DNA of 64,000 nucleotides from positions 79,630,917-79,694,916 of the forward strand of contig NW_026622874.1 of NCBI RefSeq assembly GCF_023065955.2. Reading direction: 5' to 3'. The position numbers and the translations under genes were made by a program. The DNA comes from Ursus arctos (taxonomy: Eukaryota; Chordata; Mammalia; Carnivora; Ursidae). The notes beneath the pieces were generated by a model that ran no database searches, had not been told where the DNA came from, and was given only the letters and a program-made list of their open reading frames with translations. Of the stretch, positions 24,170 to 35,449 are shown one piece after another (position 1 is the first letter of the stretch; every line of letters begins with the position of its first letter).

Positions 24170-25518
24170 CTCTCTGATTCTCAATGTATATTCTTAATCA
24201 ATTTGTCTCTGTTCATCTGTACACTGAATGCTGTATTCTCATTGACTTCCCTCCAAGTTTTAATTTAAATATAAATGATTCAGCCTGACCACTCATGTAG
24301 ATTCTTATGTAGGTCTCATCTGTGCTGAAAGATCCTCTAAACCTCAGTCACCCTGAACTCTTAAACGTGTACTGTACCTACTCTGAAATTTATATTTCTT
24401 GCATTTGTACTTTATCCAGTGCTAGGGTTAGGCTTTGGTGGAGTGTGCAGTTCATAGATGATTTCAGTTCCAAATGGATATATTTCTAACTTGTTGAACT
24501 GTCCGAAATTCCACCTTTAGGGATCCATTCTAGGAGCACTGACTAAAGTGGAAAGTAAGAGGAGCAGGAGGAGGATCTAGAAGTGGTCAAAGAAGTGGAA
24601 CTAAATAGTAAAACAATTCAATTTTAACATAGACATAAATTATTTAACCAAATCTCAGAGAAGTAGGAAGGAAGTACCCATGAATCCTCAGGAAAAGTTT
24701 TAGGGAGAAAGACTCATGCAGTGTAGGGTATAAAACTGGAAAAGAAAATTGGAGGGAAAGAGATTTATTCACTCTTGCCCTCAAGAACCTATGTCTGTAA
24801 AATGCCAAGTTTGCCTTAGAGAAGCATACCTGTCAAAATGAGTCTCCAGCAGTGGTGGGATGAAGCACATTGAGGGACGCTGGGATCAGGAGCTCAGGAC
24901 ACGCAGCAGGGCTGAGCAAAGATGCAGGAGGGAACAAAGAACCAGACCAAATGTGGCTTCCCCACGGATAGACCCAAGTTCACGTGGCTTGAGAGTCAGG
25001 CTCCAATCTGGGGCTCAGGCTGTTGGGCATGTTTCCTGTGCAACTTGAGGTGTAATGAAAGTGCATGTGTGGCACAAGTGCTGTGGGCACAGAACCAGTG
25101 AAAGGTGTGGGGTGTCATTCAATCAAATGGAAGGCAGGAGCCAGGTGGCAGAGGTAAGGGCATGCAGGTGTTATGTATTTTATCCTATTTCACTTCACAC
25201 TATATTATTTTTAAAATTTATTTCCCTTCTGGCCTCCTTCCTAGAAGGATTAAATTTTGCTTTCAATAAGTGACACACTGAGATAAGAGATTAGGGGACA
25301 AATAATGCATTCAGGGGGTTGGGTTGAGGAATGGATACTAATACCAAAAATACTAGACCTCAGTGAGTCACAACTGAGCCCCAAACCAGCTGTTTTTTAA
25401 GTCCACATTGACTGAACTGTGACTATGAACTAAGCACTTGTCATGCCTGATCTTAATGAATTCTCCCAGTAACCCAGAAAATGGGTATTTTATTATTACC
25501 TTAATTTAAAAAAATTGG
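24170..25518. other. Intergenic DNA
   Basis: Mostly unique-looking sequence. 25395-25518 is the left half of a MIR-like fragment that resumes after the SINE at 25519. I see no exon. Confidence 0.5.
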
Positions 25519-25693
25519 GGGGGGCGCCTGGGTGGCTCTGTTGGTTGAGCATCTGACTCTTGGTTTCAGCTCAGGGCATGATCTCAGGCTTGTGAGACTG
25601 AGCCCCATGTTGGGCTCTGCAGTCAGCATGGAGTCTGCTGGAGATTCTCTCCCTCTATCCCTTCTCCCTCATAAATAAATACTTTTTTTTTAA
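25519..25693 (+). mobile_element. Can-SINE inserted in a MIR
   Basis: Head GGGGCGCCTGGGTGGCTCTG, body CATGATCTCAGGCTTGTGAG, tail ATAAATAAATAC. The flanks (TTATTACCTTAATTT before, AAATTTGACTTAAAACTTGC after) are the two halves of one MIR-like element. Confidence 0.92.
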
Positions 25694-28600
25694 GCTAATA
25701 AGGAAATTTGACTTAAAACTTGCTTGGAGTCCCACAGCCAGAACATGGCAGAACTGGGGTTTGAACCTGGTTTGGCTTTAGAATTTGGATTCTTGATTAA
25801 ACACATAATACCAACTCTGAGGGTGGCAGGTGTAGAAAAATCAAGTCAGCAGGTGACCAGGGTTACTGTGTCAAGACATCTATCCCCTGAAAATGCTGGG
25901 TAACAAGAGAATAAGGCAGGAAATGCTGGGTGGATAGTGCAGTCAGAACACAAGCAAAATCTATGAGTGTCTGCTGTTTGTGTTCAGGACCAGGATGGAT
26001 TCCGTCCTCAACATACAAGTAGAAACTACATGGCAGTAACTTTTAAGGTTAGGAAGAGAAAGGGAAAGAGAATTTAGAATGTCTTAAACCATTCCTCCAT
26101 TCCTTCCTTAAACCATTACAAGCCATATCACAGAGCCCTTGGTGCCCAGTGATAGACACCAGACCACTGACCATGACTGGTAACCGAAGGAGGTGAAAGT
26201 TCACATGACTAGAAACTTTACACAAATGTGTTTCCAGCATTGTCAGGGAAATCTCTCTCTTAATTCCTAGCTTCTTTTTTAGCTCCTATGGTGGGGCTTT
26301 ATGTGATCTGGATTTGGTATACTTCCCTTCTTAACAGCATGAGTCTTAACCTTTTTCCTTTACTGAACATTTTTTGGGGTTGAGTTCAAATGTTCAGTAG
26401 CATTTTTTGAGTACTTACTATAGACCAGGCACTACGCTAGGCACTGAACATGAAAAGAAAAATAAGAACGAGTTTCAGTCAGCTCTATGCCTGTAAATAC
26501 CACCAGCAATGCCAGCATAATGAAACTGTTCTTCATAATCAGCTGAGGACCTCCAGAACTCTATGCTATGAAATTTCCATTCTGAAAAGTAAAGGCTGTA
26601 CTGATTATATAGATGGAAGAAAAAATAAGATGATGACAAGATTTTTGGAAATAGTGGTAGATCCAGGGTTAGAACCAAAGATTAGTGACTATTATTTCAG
26701 TGCCCCTGTGCAATTTTAGATTCCCTCTTTTAGAATTTCTTTGAACTCAAATCTGGCAGCAACTCTGTGTCTGAGGAGTAGCTGCAGGTGAGTACGGGGA
26801 GCACTTTTGAAGCTGCTAAAGTTATGGATAAAAAGACCCCAGAGAAAGCAGTGTGAAACACTTACAGAAGCCAACATTCTTGGTTGTAAGTAATATTGAA
26901 ACGTATTCCGGCACATTTAGGCTAGAAAGGTACTTATTGGAATCCTGTGGGAAGCTGACAGAATTATAGGGAAGGCTGAAGGAACAGGTGCCAAGGATGG
27001 CTGGGGGAGCTAGGAGGCTGCAACTAGATCATTGTTCTAGAAAGTCTGGCACTGCCACCACTTCTGGAGTGGCTGCAAAGCTGTTGATACTGGATTTGGG
27101 ATGCCGCTGCCGTTGGCGGGATGAATTCTGAACAGGCACTGCCTCTTTACCCATTTGCTTCCAATTCTCAGTCCCAGACAGAAGCATCCAGTTGATGAAG
27201 CTGTGGTGATGTGCTCACTTTACAGGGTGGGAAGAAGGGATACCTGAGATTTCAAGCTTCCATGATGCAAGGTGGGCCTGCTTTCCACTCAGATTTATCC
27301 AAAGATGGATTCTACCTCCTTCTACAGAAGGGGGTTCATTTATTGAGCAAACAAAAACAATAAATGTCAACCATAATGTAGACAAAAACTCAAGAGGAAG
27401 TAGTCATAGGTGGTTATTGTATGTGTTCTACCCCAGTCTTCCCCTGTTGGTGACAGAATCTCATTATTTCTCTACCTTCGCCCCTAGAGTAACAGTATTA
27501 AATAAAGACATTGGAAAACACTTCCTCAGATTCCATTTCTTATGAAATCGCTTCCATATTTGGCCAGAAGGGGGCACCCTGAAAGGGAGATTAATGTTTT
27601 CCATTTGTCCTCTGCAGTGTGGAATAGGGCAGTTAACACCTAGCACTAATCAGGAACAGTAGTATTAATATTAGTAATTTAAGGGAAAGAACCTCAGGAA
27701 AGATACGGTTATACAAAGAATATGTATATACACACACATACATATATATGTATATATACAACTATACACATACATATACATACGTGCTTACATATACATA
27801 TAATGAAGAAAAAAACCAGTTAACCATCAAGTTCAACATCAGGCTAATTACTTTTCCTCTTTCTAGTATTTTGTTGTTTCACACATAACAATTAAATCTC
27901 AGAATGTGAGATTGAAATATCTAGGTCAGCAAAATGCACAGTGTTCCTGCCTTTGCTCACCAAAGCAATACACTGTCAAAGGCAGAACACCAACACAAGG
28001 GATTTATAAAGTTCAAGTTGACTTTTAATTGCATGAAATATAAGGAGCTGGATTCCTGACTTTCGGGTATGGGGGATATTATGATGTTAACTATGAAGGG
28101 GTTGCTTACCTATCCGGACTAATAAGTGCATTCTTAAACATTTTGGGGGACAGATAAGAAGAAAAGAAAATAGCAAGATATATTTCATTGGAGAAAAGAA
28201 TATGAATACTTCCCCTTACTAGTAGCAAAAATTCTTTTATATGTATATGGATTTCTAGACTATTACTTCATATCAGCATTACTTTGTCATGGGAGTCACA
28301 AGAATGTCAATTAGAGAGACGCAGGCTCTTTATTCTGACTTTTTTATTCTTTATTTCTGACTTTCTGCTACCATCCACTCCACAACCAAGTGCACTTGGA
28401 ACCATAATTCACCAAAATGTCACTTGTTATAACATCGGCGTCAAACAAAAGTATGTGAAGAAATTGATACAGACAATATCTTGGGTATGAATGGAAATAT
28501 ATTTTACAAGTTAAAATGTTCCCGTAGTGACAATTTAATGCTAAGAAGTTTGTCCAGGTTTCCCTGTATTTTATATTTCTCATTCTGGTAATCAAGTCTC

Positions 28601-28940
28601 TGACTTAGGAGTTCCTTATACTTTCTGTCCTTTCTTTGTACCTCTGGGGGGGTCCTTCAACAGGAGTACTAAAGTCTATTGATTATGCACATTCCACCAG
28701 GAGCAAAAAGTAAGTAGAATAGGTTTGGAAGGCCCCCAGTGACTTCTAAGAAACATTGGCCTAGAAGGACAAGATGTATATGAAGTGTCTTGCTTTGCCA
28801 ACCTTAGTATTTAATAGGTCCATAACTAGCACATAGGTACTTAATAAACATTAACTGAAGGAATCAGAGAATATGAATGGTAAATGAAACCGTTCTTTAC
28901 AAGTACTATCTACATCCAGTTGGAGGCCAGCATGTACGTT
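25694..28940. other. Intergenic DNA upstream of THUMPD1
   Basis: It contains a MIR-like fragment at about 26380-26450 (GTACTTACTATAGACCAGGC) and a TA/CATA-rich microsatellite at 27720-27800. The rest looks unique, with no recognisable exon or RNA gene. Confidence 0.5.
27720..27800 (+). repeat. Compound CATA/TATA microsatellite
   Basis: Alternating ACACAC, ATATATG and CATACATATA units. Confidence 0.8.
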
Positions 28941-28949
28941 TACAGAGCG

Positions 28950-29620
28950 GCTCCACCCAAAGGCCGCTTTCCCAGGAACTCCAGAGAGCACGGGCTGGTG
29001 AGCAGTAAGAAGTGCCCGTCAACCGTCGCGAGAGGCGGGCCTCGCACCACCTCCCCACAGCCTGCCACCTACCGGCTCTAGGACCCCGCGCAGCACCGGC
29101 TGGAACTTGGAGGCGGGACTAGGGGAGGCCGTCGCGCACGCATGACGTAAGCCAGCTCGCGCCGGCAGAGGCGAGGAAGCCGGGAATAGTGGAGAAACAC
29201 GTTTCTCGCTAGCCTCCGTTCTCACGCGCCATGTTGACCCCCGTCCAGCAGCCTCCTCAGTCTAGCGGCGGAAAGCGCAAAGGCAAAACTCAATATGTGC
29301 AGGCCAAGCGGGCTCGGCGCTGCGACGGCGGCGGGCCCCGGCAGCTGGAACCCGGGCTACAGGGTATTCTCATTACCTGCAACATGAACGAGCGCAAGTG
29401 CGTGGAGGAGGCCTACAGCCTGCTCAACGAATACGGCGACGACATGTATGGGCCGGAAAAGGTACGCGCCCGGGAGAGTGCAAGCAGCCTTTGAGTAGTG
29501 AGGGAATGCTGCAAGGCCGGCTTTCTCGTACGCGTGCGCGCGTTTTGTGGCCGAGCTGGCTAAGGGGTGTGGCCTCGCCTGTGTTGCCGCCTCTTTGCCA
29601 TATCTGGGTTGCAGACCCCT
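28950..29620 (+). promoter_or_regulatory. THUMPD1: CpG island and promoter of THUMPD1
   Basis: CpG density rises sharply here against an AT-rich background. GGCGGGAC (GC box or E2F-like) lies at about 29112, and TGACGTAA (CRE/ATF-type) at 29143-29150, about 80 bp upstream of the start codon. There is no TATA box, consistent with a housekeeping promoter. CpG richness extends through exon 1 into intron 1. The precise transcription start is not visible from sequence. Confidence 0.75.
29231..29461 (+). CDS. THUMPD1: THUMPD1 exon 1
   Basis: It starts at ATG 29231, preceded by GCGCC with G at -3. It encodes 77 residues, MLTPVQQPPQ to DDMYGPEK, in phase 0. Donor AAAAG|GTACGC. The conserved GILITCNMNERKCVEEAY segment fixes the frame. 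Confidence 0.97.
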
Positions 29621-32600
29621 GCCGGGTCGTGTGCTTGAAAAACTAGGAGCTTTGGGGTTCCCCCCATTAGTAATCATAGTGGTTCCTATTTATAGGTTGA
29701 TTCTGCGGTCCACGTGTTGTGTTTCTGAAGCTCTCAAACGTTTACTACTAGACTTGTGAAGTAATGTAGACCAGAACACTGAAGCGCAAGTTGGTTAAGT
29801 AAACGGTCCAAGTTCGTAAGGGAAACTTAATTTGTCCTCGTAGTTTTTGCCATATCTTACCACGACTTTTACACCATGGTTGTAATGATGTTTGTCCTAA
29901 GCAGTGTCTGAAATAGTGGATTTAGTACTAGTGCTAGTTATTTTTCAAATGCGCATGTAAATACACTTTAAAAAGTAAAAGCTTTTGTACTCATACCACC
30001 TAAAACCTAATTTTCCCATCACAGTTTGGAAATCGTTATAGTCTTGGCTTAGGATCTGGACTAATACATACACAAACACCTCAATGAATTAAAAGGGGGA
30101 GGATAATACAGTGAGGATTTGGGTTCAAGTTCCATTATTTACTAGTTTTAGGGCTTGGTCATGGGCGTATTATTTCATTTTGCTGAGCTAAATAAAAAAG
30201 AAAAATGATAATGTACTGAATGTTGGCCTAAAAGTTGCTTATGTATATAAAATACATACTGGCATAAAGGTTCCATAAATGTGTATAATTATTAATTAGT
30301 GCATGTCTTGCAGACTAATAATGGTGGGGCAGAGAACTGCACAGCAAGTGAGTTCCCTGTTAACACTGGTACTTTGATAAAATTCTTTACTGTTTCTGTT
30401 CCCTGTTCCTTAGTAGACTAGAGGTAAGGGGTTTTTTATGCCATAACTCTTTGGTCTAGTTGATGTAGTTTTTTAATGTAGGTAAGGTCCAGAGCTGACA
30501 GCCAAGAAAGAATTCTTGAGGCGTTATTGGTGCAAATAGTGGTTTTACTAAAGCAGGGGGACAGGACCTGTGGGCAGGAGTTGCTGCACGGGGGCTGTGA
30601 GGGGTGACTGATTATATACTTGGGAGTTGAGGGGAGGTAAGGGAAAAGGGAGGTTTTCAAAAGAGCTTTTGTATGCTAAAGAGGACCTACAAGATTAGAG
30701 ACCTTGCCTTTATCGAGTTAGGGTTTTTCCCCTCTAGTAAAGCGTTAATAGTAAGACAGTTGGGAGTTTCCTTCTGGAAGTTAAGTTATTGATAAGAATG
30801 CTTTTTTTCTGGTAAATCACTCAGACATTTTGTAAACCAAGGGAGACTCATGTCTTGTTGTATTGCGATCTCTGTTAGTTAACCATTTGTTTTTCCTTCC
30901 CTTAGCTTTAGGGCAGCCAGGAGTGCCTGAGATTTGTCACACATATCCCACCTGGGTGGGGGCTGGGGTTTGTGGGGTGTCAGCTTGGGCTTTGTCCTCT
31001 GTCTGCCTTCTGCTCCCTCATCATAATCTCACCAAAAGGAGATGGTCTTATTAGGCACAAAGATACCTAGTGATAGGATTAAGGTCTGTCTTGAATTAAT
31101 TCATCTGGTGAGCACATTACCCTGTGTCCCAGAATGTTAAGATGTTTTTGAAAACATTTTCAAATTCTGTGTGCCAGTCTGAGGGAACTCCCTTTTTCCT
31201 CCACATTTTGTAGGAAGCGATGTGTCAGTTTCTTAATAAAAAGCTTTATTGTCAGTATTGATCCATCTGCCACTGGAGAGTTCACATAGGTAGTTAATTA
31301 TCCTTTTAACTTGAGCTATTTTTGCGTTTCTGCTCATCTGTTTCATGCAGTTTATGGACAAAGATCAGCATCCCTCTGGAAGTGAGGGAGAAGATGATGA
31401 TATGGAGGCTGCCTTGAAGAAAGAAGTTGGTGACATTAAAGCATCAACAGAGATGAAGCTAAGAAGATTCCAGTCAGTGGAGAGTGGAGCAAATAATGTA
31501 GTCTTCATCAGGACACTTGGAATAGGTATGTCTGACTAATAAACCTTAAGATTATTAAGCCTATAATATCTGGACATCTCCTTGCCTCAGAACACTGCCT
31601 ACAAAATGGCTTGATGGTTATGGTTCAGTTAATCATTTGATTGATCTTTTCCACACTGTTCTAGCACTAGACATACGGAAAGGTAGAATGGGTGGTGAAC
31701 GTCACATTGGCTTAAGAGTGGAAACCTGGCTTTGCCATTTTCTTTGTAACTTTAGGTGAGACAAGAGTACATACTTTGTTTAAGAGGAGCAGCTGCTCTT
31801 CAGTGCCAGCCAATTTGGAATGGCTCCAGCCATCTGGAATGTAGTCCTGTAGGGCTAGATCTTCTGGTTTTTCAAAAGAAGTTGGAAATTTGAAGAAGTT
31901 CTAGATTTTTAATGCTGTTAACTAATTTAAAAGTATTGAAAACACTGAGTGGCCCCAAACAGACTTGTAGGTAGTGAGGATGGCTGAAGGACCATTTCAT
32001 GATCTTGTGTAATTCATGGTTTTGGGGCTTCTCTGAGTTCTGAGATCTAGATTATTGTACAAACTTAACTAGTGGATGAATTAAATCTTTTAAAGTGACT
32101 TGCAGGTTTTTTTGTTTTGTAAAAAAGTGTACTGTTTAATGTTACATTTGTAGTTGCTATTGTTATAAGAAAGTAGTATGGTGGTGTTGGACAAATGAGA
32201 CATCACAAAAATGTTAACTCCAGTGTCTTCATGAACGATTGTTTTTAGTGAAAGCAGTAACAATGCTGAAGAGTTAACATATTAGATATAGTAATAATCA
32301 TCATAGGCAGTGGAGAAAGTTGGAAAAAATGTTTGATTAGACTTATTAATATTCATTATGGTAATTTCTTCTATACTGTTGATGTGGGTCACTGCCAATG
32401 ACAATTCATTTTAGAGAGTTTGAAGAGGTTCTAAAATGCCCGAGAGTTTATATTCTTAACTTGTTTGCTTTGTGCTGACTCTTTTATTTTTTCCTTTAGA
32501 ACCTGAGAAATTGGTACATCATATTCTCCAGGGTATGTACAAAACCAAAAAGAAGAAGACTCGGGTTATTCTACATATGTTACCCATTTCAGGCACATGC

Positions 32601-33926
32601 AAGGCTTTCTTAGAAGATATGAAAAAATATGCAGAAACATTTTTGGAACCCTGGTTTAAAGCTCCAAACAAAGGGACATTTCAGATTGTGTATAAATCTC
32701 GAAATAACAGTCACACGAATAGAGAAGAAGTTATCAAAGAATTGGCAGGTATGTTTTTTTTAGTAATTTTACATTAGTATGCAATACTAAATACTTATTC
32801 TTGATTTTATGGTTTTTTTGGTTTTTTTTTTTTTTTACAACTTAAGGCTTTTATTTTTGGGTGTAAAAGAAGTATATTAAAATGTCCTTAAAATAGGGGT
32901 GCCTCGCTGGCTTAGCAAGCAGAGCATGTGACTCTTGGTCCCAGGGTTGTGAGTTCAAGCCTCACGTTGGGGGCAGAGATTATTAAAAAAAAAAAAAAAT
33001 CCTTAAAATAATATCAAACCTAACAGATTGTGATATGTTGGATATGAGACTTTCTGGTAGGTAGATATGAAATCTTCCACATCAAGATTGAATTTTCTTT
33101 GGGAAAAAAGTACTCTGATTAAATGTCTCAGGATTTCATTTTTATTTATTTATTGAAAGCGTTCACAGAATTTTTTTAAAAGATTTGTTTATTTATTAGT
33201 GTGACAGCACGAGCTGGGAGTGGGGGGAGAAGGAGAGGGATTCAAGCAGACTCCCACTGAGCAGAGAGCCCGATATGGGGCTCAGTTCCAGGACCCTGAG
33301 ATCATGACCTGAGCCAAAGGCAGACACTTAACCAACTGAGCCACCCAGGGGCCCAGAGAATTTGATTGAGGTCCATGTAGAAGAGTAGACTAGTATATAT
33401 ATTGATTTAGAAAGTCCCAAACGGAAAGATGAAAGATTGTATTTGTATCTGTCAAGCTTCATGGCATCCTTCTCCCTCTAAGTGTTTCCCTCTTCTTGTT
33501 ACAGGAATAGTAGGCAGCCTCAATTCGGAAAATAAAGTGGATCTTACCAATCCACAGTACACAGTGGTAGTAGAAATCATTAAAGCTGTCTGTTGCCTGA
33601 GTGTTGTGAAAGATTATATGTTGTTCAGAAAATATAATCTCCAGGAGGTGGTGAAGAGTGCTAAGGACCCATCACAACTTAACCCAAAGCAGCCAGTGCA
33701 AGCAGGAAATGGGAAAGAAGCTAAATTGGAATCTGGTGACAAATCAAGTCAACATGACCCAGTAGAAGGAAAAAATAACCAGCAGGTGGTACCAGAAAAT
33801 AATGAGGAACTGGGGCAGATAAAACCAAGATCTGAGACACAGGTGGTGAATGACGGAGGAGCTAAACCTGAACTTGAAAGTCAAGTCACAGAAAGATCTG
33901 AGTCGAATGAAAATGACATCTCATAA
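29231..33926 (+). CDS. THUMPD1: THUMPD1, complete four-exon coding region
   Basis: THUMPD1 is the mammalian counterpart of yeast Tan1. It binds tRNA through a THUMP domain and works as adaptor for the acetyltransferase NAT10 in making N4-acetylcytidine in serine and leucine tRNAs. Exons 29231-29461, 31351-31525, 32500-32748 and 33505-33926 join in frame (phases 0, 1, 1) to 358 codons. The family is about 353 residues long. A basic N terminus (GGKRKGKTQY, AKRARR) suits nuclear or RNA binding. An acidic linker (SGSEGEDDDME) follows, then the THUMP region at about residues 125-270 (FIRTLGIEPEKLVHHIL, PISGTCKAFLEDMKKYAETF, NPQYTVVVEIIKAVCCLSVV). The polar tail is low-complexity and a few residues longer than I remember in human. 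All splice sites are GT-AG and no lesion is seen. Confidence 0.97.
30478..31060 (-). mobile_element. Carnivoran LTR-like element, copy B, in THUMPD1 intron 1
   Basis: It is homologous over at least 320 bp to 20800-21180, in the same orientation (CCAAGAAAGAATTCTTGAGG, GGACAGGACCTGTGGGCAG, GACTGATTATATACTT). It lies antisense to THUMPD1. The AATAAA equivalent is mutated (TTTTACTAAA on the plus strand). Its right boundary is approximate. Confidence 0.5.
31351..31525 (+). CDS. THUMPD1: THUMPD1 exon 2
   Basis: Acceptor TTCATGCAG, donor AATAG|GTATG. It reads FMDKDQHPSGSEGEDDDME through NNVVFIRTLGI, ending in phase 1. Confidence 0.96.
32500..32748 (+). CDS. THUMPD1: THUMPD1 exon 3
   Basis: Acceptor TTCCTTTAG, donor GCAG|GTATG. 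It encodes the centre of the THUMP domain from PEKLVHHILQ to EEVIKELAG, including KTKKKKTRVILHMLP. Confidence 0.97.
32896..32998 (+). mobile_element. Short tRNA-derived SINE in THUMPD1 intron 3
   Basis: A diverged head (GGTGCCTCGCTGGCTTAGC), GTTCAAGCCTCACGTTGGGG resembling a tRNA B box, and an A-run. Flanks ATGTCCTTAAAATA and ATCCTTAAAATA are the duplication. This is a short subfamily without a TC tract. Confidence 0.85.
33174..33354 (-). mobile_element. Can-SINE in THUMPD1 intron 3
   Basis: Minus-oriented: AAAAGATTTGTTTATTTATT at the left, AACTGAGCCACCCAGGGGCC at the right. Flanks CACAGAATTTT and CAGAGAATTTG. It lies 150 bp before the exon 4 acceptor. Confidence 0.92.
33505..33926 (+). CDS. 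THUMPD1: THUMPD1 exon 4 and stop codon
   Basis: Acceptor TTGTTACAG. It reads GIVGSLNSENKVDLTNPQY to ESNENDIS, with TAA at 33924-33926. The first third completes the THUMP domain. The remainder is a Lys/Glu/Gln-rich tail. Confidence 0.97.
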
Positions 33927-34888
33927 GAAAAAAAAATTCATTTGGTGTTGCAGGTGGGTTTCTCAGATGGTGTTCGGTGAGATATTGCTAGGATTCCGTA
34001 TAAAATTGTGACTAAAAATATATTGTTTTTGACCTTTCTGCACTGCATAATGCTGACCTCACAATAGTGAACAGTGATTGAGCAGCCCCATTAACAGTTC
34101 TGTTGGAGATCTTTTCAGCCCCCTGTGCCAGGTACAGTTAGGCCCACATGCATTTGGTTGAGCTAGGAGAAGCTGTGGATAATGATGGACACTTTCGTGG
34201 TGGGGAGGGTGGAAGGAAGATAATGTTGGCCTTTCCTTCCTGATTACCTTCCCCAGCCTCCCCTTCTGCGCTGCCATCTGACTTATGGGAGCAAACAAAC
34301 TCTAAAAGAGAAACACATAGGGACATTTTCATTCTAAGGAAGGAATTTTTATGTGTTGCAACTCAGCTGTCCCTTCCCACTTTGTTGTAAACATTGCAAA
34401 AACATGGGTCTTACAGATTTAGAATTGAATTGTTTTTATGAACCTTTCTATTTTTTGCGATTATGTTAGTTATTATGCCAGTTATATTTTACTAACATTT
34501 GTTACAAATCTGATGGTCCAGTGCTGCAATTTTTGAAGGCATGGTGTGAGATAGAAGAGGACCATTCTAGACATAGAACTATAGACATTGCTGATAAGGT
34601 TAGTGATGAAGAATTAGTCTTCTGAGTTTCTTCAGTATGCCAGTGCAACAAGAGACACAAATTCTTTCTTTATAGTGAAAGCTACTTTTCAGTGGTCTTA
34701 TATGGACTTAAATCCAAGCTATTTTATTGCATTATATATTGTCGGTGGAATGCAACTTACAAACCTAGCATTTGCTCCAGCAATTGTAACTATAAATCAT
34801 AACCATTTGATGAGTAAAGATGTTCGTTATTTTAAATGGCATCTGGAATATCAAAACAGTGAAGTTTTGTTTTAAAAATCACATTCAG

Positions 34889-35001
34889 GGGCACCCTGGC
34901 TGGCTTAGTCTGTACAGCATGAGACTGTTGATCTCGGGGTGGTAGGTTCAAGCCCCGTGTTGGGTGTAGAGGTTACTTAAAAATAAAATCTTAAAAAAAT
35001 A
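34889..35001 (+). mobile_element. Short tRNA-derived SINE
   Basis: Head GGGCACCCTGGCTGGCTTAG, GGTTCAAGCCCCGTGTTGGG, A-rich tail. A perfect 15-bp target-site duplication aaaaatcacattcag lies at 34874-34888 and 35002-35016. Confidence 0.95.
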
Positions 35002-35127
35002 AAAAATCACATTCAGTGAAAGGTTTAGGAAGCAAATTATTTAGTAACAGCACTTATACTAGGAAAAGAAAATTTCACATAGTCGGTAAGAATCTAGTAC
35101 CAACATAATGTTAAAATGCTAGGGCAA

Positions 35128-35324
35128 AGGGGCGCCTGGGTGGCACAGCGGTTAAGCGCCTGCCTTTGGCTCAGGGCGTGATCCCGGTGTTCTGGGATCG
35201 AGCCCCACATCAGGCTCCTCTGCTGGGAGCCTGCTCTTCCTCTCCCACTCCCCCTGCTTGTGTTCCCTCTCTCGCTGGCTGTCTCTATCTCTGTCAAATA
35301 AATAAATAAAATCTTTAAAAAAAA
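35128..35324 (+). mobile_element. Young Can-SINE, arctoid-type
   Basis: Head GGGGCGCCTGGGTGGCACAG, GGCTCAGGGCGTGATCCCGG, TC-rich tract and an ATAAATAAATAAAATC tail. A perfect 15-bp duplication aaaatgctagggcaa lies at 35113-35127 and 35325-35339. This subtype points to an arctoid carnivore, from memory. Confidence 0.96.
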
Positions 35325-35449
35325 AAAATGCTAGGGCAAGAAACAGTACGAGAAATTGAAAAGCCTTCACTTTCAGTTTAATAACTTATGCCACCTGATG
35401 CTAACGAGGTTTGTGTAATTAACTGAAAAGCAGCAGCTTCTTTGTTTGG

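Noticed and set aside
35128..35324. tRNA-like sequence (one of many)
   Set aside because: The tRNA-like heads here belong to Can-SINEs with A-tails and target-site duplications. No intact cloverleaf tRNA gene is supported.
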